Assembly: GCA_964483805.1 (NCBI GenBank)
Contig: CAZADH010000361.1
Span: 1 to 5,431, forward strand
Length of the DNA: 5,431 nucleotides
Source of the DNA: CAZADH01 sp964483805
Lineage (GTDB): Bacteria; Muiribacteriota; Ozemobacteria; Ozemobacterales; Ozemobacteraceae
Reading direction: 5' to 3'
Shown here: positions 1-4,973 of the stretch, in pieces
Numbering within the stretch: the stretch's first letter is position 1
Layout: each line of letters opens with the position of its first letter
The notes under the pieces: generated by a model
The model's database searches: none
What the model was told of the DNA's origin: nothing
Seen by the model: only the letters and a program-made list of their open reading frames with translations
Translations under genes and position numbers: made by a program

Positions 1-552
1 CGGATAACGAAGCGACAGCCGGCCGAACCACGCGCTGTCCTGTTTTGCCGAATCGGGCGTCAGTTTTGCGGGTGTCCGCGACAGGCGCAACGCGACCTCG
101 TCGGGACCGCCGCGGCCGCTCCAGAACAACCAGAACAACGTGCGTTTGAGCGCGACGTCGGCCGTTTCTCCGGCCAGAGCGACGAGACGACGCCGGTCGT
201 AAGGCAGGCGGGCGAACAAAGCGGCCACTTCTGGAAGCGGCGGCGCGTAGCGCCAGTCGGTCACGAGATCGACCAACGCCTGTTCGACCGTGGCGGTGGC
301 AATCTGGGTTCCGTTGACCACCACCGACTGAATGTCACGCGGCGTTGCCTGCGGATGGTAGATGAACTGGACCGAAAACCCGTCGCCATCGCGATGGCGG
401 CGGCGCCCCGACGAGACAATCGTCACGACCCCCGGCGGCTCGTCGAGATGACCCAGAAGATAGAGGGCGGTCAGGTGCGAAACGGAGTCACGCGTCCCGG
501 TCAACAATTCACCGATTGCGGCCACGAAGCCACGTGACAATCGACCGGCCAT
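1..552 (-). CDS. Possible AbiEi-like antitoxin domain protein, C-terminus cut by window edge
   Basis: The frame is open from an ATG at 552 through base 1 (184 residues seen), so the C-terminus is missing. An AGGAGG at 565-570 lies 12 bases upstream of the ATG, a slightly long spacing. The only other possible upstream start is a TTG at 576. The visible protein resembles, by pattern only, the AbiEi family (the antitoxin and repressor half of type IV toxin-antitoxin pairs). After about 25 residues comes SHLTALYLLGHLDEPPGVV, then a basic RRRHRDG strand-turn. A segment TATVEQALVDLV (about 87-98) matches the place where the family has its 'ATPERALLDLL'-type motif. It is followed by a helical stretch with LKRTLFWLFW. 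Unlike many AbiEi proteins it has no room for an N-terminal winged-helix domain. The codons use G/C third positions like the neighbours. A cognate AbiEii-type toxin would lie off the left edge. The family assignment is tentative, but the gene itself is well supported by its long open frame and ribosome-binding site. Confidence 0.75.
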   Translation of the reverse strand, partial: MAGRLSRGFVAAIGELLTGTRDSVSHLTALYLLGHLDEPPGVVTIVSSGRRRHRDGDGFSVQFIYHPQATPRDIQSVVVNGTQIATATVEQALVDLVTDWRYAPPLPEVAALFARLPYDRRRLVALAGETADVALKRTLFWLFWSGRGGPDEVALRLSRTPAKLTPDSAKQDSAWFGRLSLRYP

Positions 553-605
553 GATGAGGTCAACCCTCCTGCGCAAGATGCCCGCGGGTGAGACGCACTC
601 ACATC

Positions 606-633
606 AGCATAGCATGGCCAACGGCCGCAGCAA
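606..633 (-). promoter_or_regulatory. Possible extended -10 promoter for the gene starting at 552
   Basis: On the minus strand, TGC followed by TATGCT (the -10 at 606-611) forms an extended -10 motif. A weak TTGCTG at 628-633 lies 16 bases upstream as a possible -35. The predicted transcription start near 599 would give a leader of about 46 bases. A closely similar TGC-TATCCT element lies before the gene at 4974, which mildly supports both. This is a pattern match only. Confidence 0.3.
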
Positions 634-656
634 CCCAACCGCCGCGCCAGGGGCAA

Positions 657-757
657 CGGGTCGTTTGCACCACCCGATACTGCGTTTTGGGGCCGCCTTC
701 CACGGCGGCAAACGGGCTCGGGCGCCTGCCCCCCTACGCACATCGTGCGCGGGCGGC
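657..757. repeat. Cluster of three adjacent hairpins in the divergent spacer
   Basis: Three inverted repeats follow one another. The first is CGGGT (657-661) with ACCCG (672-676). The second is CGTTT plus GCCGCC (683-687, 692-697) pairing with GGCGGC plus AAACG (704-714), with a four-base bulge. The third is a nested structure with outer arms GCC/GCCC (724-731) against GGGC/GGC (751-757), around an inner CGCAC/GTGCG stem (737-741, 745-749). AAACG at 710-714 could instead extend a CGTTTGC/GCAAACG pairing with 662-668, so alternative folds compete. None is followed by a T-run, so they are poor intrinsic terminators. The block may be an intergenic repeat of the host genome or a structured RNA. 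I see no second copy in this window. Confidence 0.4.
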
Positions 758-959
758 TCGCTCCGGCAACGGCACCGACCCTGAATTGATTCCGCACGAG
801 ACGAGCCTGTGCTGCACGAAAAAAGCACCGCACCCAGCCCCTCGAGCCACGGCGCAGCCATCCGAGTGCAACTCCGACCGCCCAAAACGAACGCGCACGC
901 GCCCAGGTATTAACGGTAGAATCTGACTGGCGTTTCGTCCCGACGAATGAAGCAACGTG
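758..959. other. Non-coding remainder of the divergent spacer
   Basis: The spacer between the starts at 552 and 1044 is about 490 bases long. Short open frames on both strands across this part have no ribosome-binding site and encode Arg/Pro/Ala-rich sequence typical of chance frames in GC-rich DNA. Apart from a TAGAAT hexamer at 917-922, which lacks a matching -35, I see no further element here. Confidence 0.5.
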
Positions 960-990
960 TTGAAAGTCTGGAATTTCACTGACATATCAT
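960..990 (+). promoter_or_regulatory. Possible sigma70-type promoter for the exported Cys/His-domain protein
   Basis: TTGAAA (960-965, 5 of 6 matches to TTGACA) and TATCAT (985-990, 5 of 6 matches to TATAAT) are separated by 19 bases, a suboptimal but tolerated spacing. Transcription would start near 997 and give a leader of about 47 bases before the ATG at 1044. If this is right, the GTG at 957 cannot be the start, because it lies upstream of the promoter. Confidence 0.4.
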
Positions 991-1043
991 GTATTGACGC
1001 TTGGGGCCACCCACTCGATCTGACCCTGAACCAGGAGGCCGTC

Positions 1044-2252
1044 ATGACCAGTACGCAGAAGTCATTCTTTCTCGTGTTGTGTTTGTCTTGCGCGCTGCCC
1101 GGCACCATGTCGGCGGCCACGCCGTTCGATGCCGCACCGGTGTCGGTGTCTCCCAGTGAAACCGGTGCGAACGCCGGCGCACCGACCCCGACCACGCCAT
1201 TGCCGATGGCGTCCGACGGAGGCTCGACCGCCGAGGGCGCAACCTTGTCGTCGCCGGCGGCGCAAGCGCTGCGCCACAACATCGACTTCGCCTACGCCTG
1301 TTGCGAAGAGGGCAAGATCGAACTGGCCTGGAAGGCCCTGGCCGAGTGTGACAACGAACTGACCCGAAACCAGGCGTTGATCCGCTTCTTCGGCGCCGAG
1401 GTCGACGTGCTGCGCGCGCAGTTGCTGCAATGCTCGACGACCGGCATGCAGGTGCCGGCCGGACACACCTACGCGCGTTATGCATCGGGCACGACTCCGG
1501 CCCAGCCCGCCGACCCGAACGCGGCGCCCGGTGTGACGCCGAGCGAACCCACGAAACCGACTGCTGATGCCCTGACCAACGAGGTGCGTTTCGGCATCAA
1601 CCGGGTCCGCCAGAAGATCGCCGCCAAAGACCCGACCCTGGCAGCATCGATCACCTGGCTGAAACAACGAATCGCTGATTTGAAGGCCCGCAACAATCCA
1701 GGCGACAGCGGTCTCATTCTCGAGGCGATCAGCGCCGAGCGCGATGCCCAAAAGGTCCTGGCGCAATTGGCCCCCGCCCCTGGAACGATCTCGGAAACCG
1801 GCCGTCAACAGATGGCCAGCGTCGTGACTTACGCCAGGAACAACCATCGTGGGGCTTCTGATGGATACTGCTTCAACGCCGTCTGGGGGTATCTGTCAAC
1901 GTGCGGCTACGGCAAGATCAACGCATGGGGCGATCTGCCCGGCATGGGCAGCGGCGAGGCACGTTTCTTCTCCGAGTATATGAACGCATCGAAGGCACAC
2001 CTCGACGAGGCCGGCCTGCAACGCCTCGATACGGCGTTGACCCCGCCGATCACCAATCCGCACGATGACCGCATTCCCGTCGGCGCCGTGATCGTGGTCG
2101 CAGCCGGCAGTTATGGCACCTACCACAAAACGGCCGGCGACATCGTCATCAAGGTCGGTCCGAGTCACTTCATCAACGACGGTCCGAATATGGACTACGG
2201 CACGAGAAATACATGGTATGGCAAGGTGCTCGGGGTCTACGTGCCACGCTGA
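1044..2252 (+). CDS. Exported protein with C-terminal Cys/His (CHAP/NlpC-like?) domain
   Basis: This gene encodes 402 residues. The ATG at 1044 is chosen over an in-frame GTG at 957 because AGGAGG (1033-1038) sits five bases before it and because it exposes a Sec signal peptide: Lys6, a hydrophobic core FFLVLCLSCAL, and a likely cleavage after MSA at residue 24. No proper lipobox is present. The mature part has a helical segment (about 68-130) with cysteines at 86, 87, 102 and 130. Next come a Pro/Thr/Ala-rich linker (about 149-175), a charged helical region (about 176-255) and a compact C-terminal domain (about 262-402). That domain carries YCFNAVW with Cys276, a second Cys287, a YHKTAGDIVIK motif with His361 and Asp366, SHFINDG with His375, and ends GVYVPR. 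A Cys near the start of the domain and a His before a GDI strand resemble the layout of CHAP/NlpC-P60 cysteine amidases, which cut peptidoglycan peptides. The fold and the activity are inferred. The gene converges on the ATPase gene and overlaps its 3' end by 16 bases. Confidence 0.85.
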   Translation: MTSTQKSFFLVLCLSCALPGTMSAATPFDAAPVSVSPSETGANAGAPTPTTPLPMASDGGSTAEGATLSSPAAQALRHNIDFAYACCEEGKIELAWKALAECDNELTRNQALIRFFGAEVDVLRAQLLQCSTTGMQVPAGHTYARYASGTTPAQPADPNAAPGVTPSEPTKPTADALTNEVRFGINRVRQKIAAKDPTLAASITWLKQRIADLKARNNPGDSGLILEAISAERDAQKVLAQLAPAPGTISETGRQQMASVVTYARNNHRGASDGYCFNAVWGYLSTCGYGKINAWGDLPGMGSGEARFFSEYMNASKAHLDEAGLQRLDTALTPPITNPHDDRIPVGAVIVVAAGSYGTYHKTAGDIVIKVGPSHFINDGPNMDYGTRNTWYGKVLGVYVPR

Positions 2253-3691
2253 GCGCGCACACGCCCGGCCGGTGACCGTGTTTTCTCGGCCCGTGCCGGG
2301 CGCGTTTCGTCGTCGCGCAGCAACCACTCGGCCGCACCGACGAGGGCAATGTCGGCTGGAAGCGCCCGGCGCGGCGGCGCGCCGTCGAGAGTCACCACGA
2401 CGCGTTTCGCCCTACGCAGATCGCCCTCGGTCGCGGACAACGGCCGCAGTTCCCGCTCGCAAACCGTCGGGTCGCTGACGTCGAGAGCCACCTGAACCAA
2501 CCACGGGACCTCGCCCGGCCTGGTCGCACAGAAATCGACCTCATATTGATCGTCGGTGCGAACATAGCTCACCTCGTATCCCCGTCGATCGAAATCGAGC
2601 AGGACCGCCGTTTCGAGCGCATGGCCGAGGTTCTCGCGCCCGTGTCGTTCGTAGAGTTGAATCAGGCCGGGGTCGATCGGGTATGCCTTGCGCGGGTTCG
2701 CCATGCGTTGTCGTTCGGAGGCGGCATGCAACGAGACGGTGCGCACGAGAAACGCGTCTTCGAAGTAACCAAGATACGCATGCAGCGTGTCTTTGGCCAC
2801 CGGTAGACCTTGTGAGCGCAACGCATTGTAGAACCGATTCACGCTAAAAGCCCCGCCGGGGGTCGACAACAACTGGCGCTGCAACCAACGCAGCGCCACC
2901 GGATTCGACACCTCGTGCCGGTCGATGACGTCGCGCAACACCACGAGATCGACGTAACTGCGCAGCACGGCAAGACGATCGAACTCGTTGAGACCTTGCA
3001 CCTCGGGGAAGCCACCGACCAACAGATACCGGCGCAACCGGTTCTCGAGCTCGCTGCGAGCGGCACGTGGCAAGTCGCGCCACGGTTTCTTGGGTTCGAG
3101 CCCGGTGTGCCGCAACGTTTCGCGAAAACTGAACGGCGTCACCACGACTTCGAGACCGCGCCCGCGCATGCTCGATGCCACCTCGCGGCTGAGCATCGCG
3201 GCCGACGAACCGGACACGACGATATCGATCTGCTCGGTGTCGATCAGTCGCCGGACCAGGGTTTCCCAGCCGGGGACAATCTGGATCTCGTCGAGGCACA
3301 GCGTGACCCGGCGCCGGCCCCGCCACTCTGGGTGCCGCCGATAGTATTCTTCGATCAACCAGGCGACATCGGCGACCTCGGCCCCAGCCAGGCGATCGTC
3401 TTCGAAGCCAATCAGGATGAGACTCTCGCGCGGATGCCCGGCGGCCAGTCGGTCGGCGAGCAATTGCCACAGGAAGGTGGTCTTGCCCGACCGCCGCACC
3501 CCGATGACGGCGAGCGCCTTGCCCGGCACGGCCGGCAGACGAACATCGCGGCGGGTCACCGGCGGCATGTCGCGAGTCAGCACCTCGACGAGCTGCTCAC
3601 GAAGCGCTTCACGAAGCCGGTTGCCGTAAGGGGCAGCGTCTTCCCCGACCATGAATGGCGAGAGACGTACTCCGAGTGTCGTCCTTTTCAT
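2237..3691 (-). CDS. AAA_14/DUF4143 family ATP-binding protein
   Basis: This gene encodes 484 residues, close to the usual 380-480 of these stand-alone ATPases. The ATPase part shows a Walker A motif GVRRSGKT (64-71, Lys70), a Walker B motif VTLCLDEIQ (129-137, Asp134 Glu135) and a sensor-like strand IDIVVSGSSAAML (155-167). It also has the TPFSFRE signature (185-191) typical of AAA_14. The DUF4143-type C-terminal part follows (about 215-460), with VGGFPEV, a long helical region, LGHALETAVLLDF (355-367) and YEVDF (383-387). This resembles a PD-(D/E)XK nuclease core, but LVQVA (398-402) stands where an active enzyme would have ExK, so catalysis there is doubtful. The last 25 residues are a basic, probably disordered tail. 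The cellular role of the family is not established. The ATG at 3691 has no Shine-Dalgarno site. It lies within a copy of the palindrome repeated upstream, and the frame offers no better start. The gene is in the same direction as the SH3b gene but separated from it by 192 bases holding its own control elements, so it is probably transcribed alone. Confidence 0.92.
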   Translation of the reverse strand: MKRTTLGVRLSPFMVGEDAAPYGNRLREALREQLVEVLTRDMPPVTRRDVRLPAVPGKALAVIGVRRSGKTTFLWQLLADRLAAGHPRESLILIGFEDDRLAGAEVADVAWLIEEYYRRHPEWRGRRRVTLCLDEIQIVPGWETLVRRLIDTEQIDIVVSGSSAAMLSREVASSMRGRGLEVVVTPFSFRETLRHTGLEPKKPWRDLPRAARSELENRLRRYLLVGGFPEVQGLNEFDRLAVLRSYVDLVVLRDVIDRHEVSNPVALRWLQRQLLSTPGGAFSVNRFYNALRSQGLPVAKDTLHAYLGYFEDAFLVRTVSLHAASERQRMANPRKAYPIDPGLIQLYERHGRENLGHALETAVLLDFDRRGYEVSYVRTDDQYEVDFCATRPGEVPWLVQVALDVSDPTVCERELRPLSATEGDLRRAKRVVVTLDGAPPRRALPADIALVGAAEWLLRDDETRPARAEKTRSPAGRVRAQRGT

Positions 3692-3693
3692 AA
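3681..3693. repeat. Half-copy of the palindrome overlapping the ATPase start codon
   Basis: GTCCTTTTCATAA here matches 12 of 13 bases of GTCCTTTTCAGAA in the palindrome at 3710-3734, whose core starts exactly 33 bases away. Read on the minus strand, TGAAAAGGAC supplies the last two bases of the ATG and codons 2 to 4 (Lys-Arg-Thr), so the coding sequence begins inside a repeat half-site. The other arm of the palindrome is absent. Confidence 0.6.
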
Positions 3694-3697
3694 TCTA

Positions 3698-3703
3698 ATA
3701 ATA
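3698..3703 (-). promoter_or_regulatory. Possible -10 element for leaderless transcription of the ATPase
   Basis: TATTAT on the minus strand is separated by six bases from the A of the ATG at 3691, which is where transcription would be expected to begin. A 17-base spacer places the -35 region (TTCTGA, 3721-3726, only 3 of 6 matches) inside the upstream palindrome. Other TATAAT hexamers on the same strand lie at 3776-3781 and 3799-3804, so a longer leader is also possible. Confidence 0.4.
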
Positions 3704-3709
3704 CCACAG

Positions 3710-3734
3710 ATATGTCCTTTTCAGAAGGACATAT
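3710..3734. promoter_or_regulatory. Perfect palindrome A, likely operator upstream of the ATPase
   Basis: Ten-base arms ATATGTCCTT (3710-3719) and AAGGACATAT (3725-3734) are perfect inverted repeats around a five-base TTCAG. The central 19 bases, TGTCCTTTTCAGAAGGACA, recur exactly at 3811-3829. If transcription starts at or near 3691, this element covers roughly -19 to -43, the classic place for a dimeric regulator that overlaps the -35 region. It could also fold as a hairpin in a longer leader RNA. Confidence 0.65.
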
Positions 3735-3780
3735 TATCACACGCGTCCCATGACAACCCCAGCCACAACGACGGTATTAT

Positions 3781-3793
3781 ACTTTTCCAAAGG
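3781..3793. repeat. Degenerate copy of the palindrome core
   Basis: ACTTTTCCAAAGG matches CCTTTTCAGAAGG of the perfect palindromes at 10 of 13 positions. It starts 33 bases before the equivalent base of the palindrome at 3806-3834, the same distance that separates the start-codon half-site from palindrome A. On its own the match could be chance. The spacing is what makes it credible. Confidence 0.35.
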
Positions 3794-3805
3794 CTATTAT
3801 TATAG

Positions 3806-3834
3806 AAATGTGTCCTTTTCAGAAGGACACATTT
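3806..3834. promoter_or_regulatory. Perfect palindrome B, second operator or terminator-like hairpin
   Basis: Twelve-base arms AAATGTGTCCTT (3806-3817) and AAGGACACATTT (3823-3834) are perfectly complementary around the same TTCAG spacer found in palindrome A, with the 19-base core identical. It lies 98 bases from palindrome A and about 50 bases past the stop of the SH3b gene. It could therefore serve as a second, distal binding site for the regulator of the ATPase gene. It could also act as a weak terminator hairpin for the SH3b transcript, although the stem is only moderately GC-rich and is followed by just three T residues. The shared core favours the operator reading. Confidence 0.6.
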
Positions 3835-3883
3835 ATGACAATCCGGCTTTCTCGACCTGATCAGTCAAGACGGAGTGACTTCG

Positions 3884-4711
3884 TCAATCTCCCTGCAGCA
3901 AGAAACCGATACGCCACTCTGACCCGGTCCGCCGGATCGCCATGCGGTAGCCCATCTGGAAGCGTACGAACTTGCCCCAGACGTAACCGGTGCGCCCATC
4001 CGGAAGCCGCACGTGATACCACGGCCAGGTCTCGCCGCCGATCTGGGTTGCTGTCCGGGTGGGCTCGACATATTCACCGGCCGCGCTCACGATCTCGTTG
4101 GTCAGCGCGCCGACCACCGCGGCATTGACGTTCGGCTCCGCGCGCACGTTTACGTCCTCGCCCACCACCGCCAGATATCGGGTGCCGTCGAGTTTGTCTG
4201 GCCACTTCGCCCACGAAACTGGGGCCACGAACGAGTCGCGCTGCGGTGAATCGAACGCCCCTCCCTCCCGGATCATGCCCGCCAGGACCTGCCACAACTC
4301 CGATTTCATCGGGTTCTCATTGAGTTTCCAGATCTTGAAGAAATTCGCCCGGCCATCCTCGCCACCGAAACCACATTTGATGTTCTTGTCGACCCGGGTC
4401 TTGAAGAACTCGACATTGCGTTTCTCGACCGCGGTCGCCAGCGAGTTCCAGAACTTCTGCAACGAGGGCTCGCTGCTTGACTCGTCGGCGGGGGCAAACG
4501 GTATCCGCGCGTAGGCGGCGCCGCGCTTTCCCGCCACGGCGTCGGCAGCAGCCGCTGCTCCTCCGGCCTGCGCAGCCTCATGCGCCGCGCGCGCCGCGGC
4601 AGATGGTACCTCGTAGCTTTCGTCCTCGGTGGCGGTCTGCCCTGGCAACGGGCCGGCGGTTAATACAGAAAACAGCACAGCGACAACAACAGTTGTGTAA
4701 ATACAACGCAT
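3884..4711 (-). CDS. Exported SH3b-domain protein
   Basis: This gene encodes 275 residues. The start at 4711 is preferred over an in-frame ATG at 4768. GGAGG (4721-4725) lies nine bases upstream of it, and the protein then begins directly with a signal peptide: MRCIYTT, then the hydrophobic VVVAVLFSVLTAG, with cleavage at about residues 19-27. The upstream extension is hydrophilic and has no ribosome-binding site. Residues about 36-66 are Ala-rich and low in complexity. A middle domain (about 83-155) has helices with FWNSLATAVEKRN, a CGFGGEDGRANFFKIW segment (113-128) and an ELWQVLAGM helix, a layout I associate with uncharacterised periplasmic SH3 proteins. The C-terminal bacterial SH3 domain (about 178-250) shows VNVRAEPN at its start and WYHVRLPDGRTGYVWGKFVR at its end. 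It is followed by a final strand pair ending WRIGFLLQGD. SH3b domains usually bind peptidoglycan or proteins, so a periplasmic or cell-wall role is likely. No catalytic motif is visible. It has its own promoter upstream and is probably monocistronic. Confidence 0.9.
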   Translation of the reverse strand: MRCIYTTVVVAVLFSVLTAGPLPGQTATEDESYEVPSAAARAAHEAAQAGGAAAAADAVAGKRGAAYARIPFAPADESSSEPSLQKFWNSLATAVEKRNVEFFKTRVDKNIKCGFGGEDGRANFFKIWKLNENPMKSELWQVLAGMIREGGAFDSPQRDSFVAPVSWAKWPDKLDGTRYLAVVGEDVNVRAEPNVNAAVVGALTNEIVSAAGEYVEPTRTATQIGGETWPWYHVRLPDGRTGYVWGKFVRFQMGYRMAIRRTGSEWRIGFLLQGD

Positions 4712-4815
4712 TCTATCTTTCCTCCATTGACCATAGCTACTCCACACCCGGTGGGACCGCCCGCCCACGAGGCGCGCGGTGAGACAACGCGGGGCCGCCG
4801 GGAGCGCCCAGCCCC

Positions 4816-4845
4816 ACTATAAATGATCCGGCGTGCGATAGACAA
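4816..4845 (-). promoter_or_regulatory. Sigma70-type promoter for the SH3b gene
   Basis: On the minus strand, TTGTCT (4840-4845, 4 of 6 matches) and TATAGT (4816-4821, 5 of 6 matches) are separated by 18 bases. Transcription would start near 4809 and give a GC-rich leader of about 100 bases before the ATG at 4711. The leader contains a GTGGG/CCCAC inverted repeat (4751-4755, 4764-4768) that could form a small hairpin. Confidence 0.5.
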
Positions 4846-4920
4846 TCCGACGCCCCGGTTTCCCCACCGCTCGTGACAGCCGGCACCGGCCGCCCGTGTT
4901 CGCGCCCCTCGCAGTCCGTA

Positions 4921-4929
4921 TGCTATCCT
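4921..4929 (+). promoter_or_regulatory. Possible extended -10 promoter for the gene at 4974
   Basis: TGC followed by TATCCT (4924-4929) is an extended -10 motif. There is no convincing -35 at 16-18 bases, as is often seen with extended -10 promoters. Transcription would begin near 4936, about 38 bases before the ATG. It resembles the TGC-TATGCT element proposed for the gene starting at 552. Confidence 0.35.
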
Positions 4930-4973
4930 GTCGGTTCAGGACCGGGAATCTGGATATCGCGAGGTGCCCCCCC

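Noticed and set aside
588..926. Possible small genes in the divergent spacer, on either strand
   Set aside because: There is no ribosome-binding site, composition is Arg/Pro/Ala-rich with scattered Cys, and the frames span the hairpin cluster. This is typical of chance frames.
957..1043. In-frame GTG extension of the exported protein by 29 residues
   Set aside because: It has no ribosome-binding site, would bury the signal peptide, and lies upstream of or within the likely promoter. The ATG at 1044 has AGGAGG at ideal spacing.
1062..1847. Long minus-strand open frame opposite the exported protein (261 residues)
   Set aside because: It is an Arg/Gly-rich shadow of the plus-strand gene, which has a signal peptide, ribosome-binding site and domain structure.
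2289..2301. Intrinsic terminator GCCCG-TGC-CGGGC after the exported-protein gene
   Set aside because: The stem is only five base pairs, has no T-run after it, and lies within the ATPase coding sequence.
2915..3805. Long plus-strand open frame antisense to the ATPase (296 residues)
   Set aside because: It lies opposite a well-supported coding gene with clear Walker motifs, has no convincing ribosome-binding site, and its sequence has no recognisable domain. It is expected by chance in GC-rich coding DNA.
3681..3834. CRISPR array or miniature transposon
   Set aside because: There are only two perfect copies, palindromic and 98 bases apart, with no uniform spacers. No target-site duplication or terminal inverted repeat pair bounds an element.
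3808..4128. Plus-strand open frame starting in palindrome B (MCPFQKDT...)
   Set aside because: Most of it is antisense to the SH3b gene, and the start is simply the palindrome read as codons. The same CPFQKD translation appears at palindrome A for the same reason.
4712..4768. Upstream ATG extension of the SH3b protein by 19 residues
   Set aside because: The extension is hydrophilic, has no ribosome-binding site, and would hide the signal peptide. The ATG at 4711 has GGAGG nine bases upstream.
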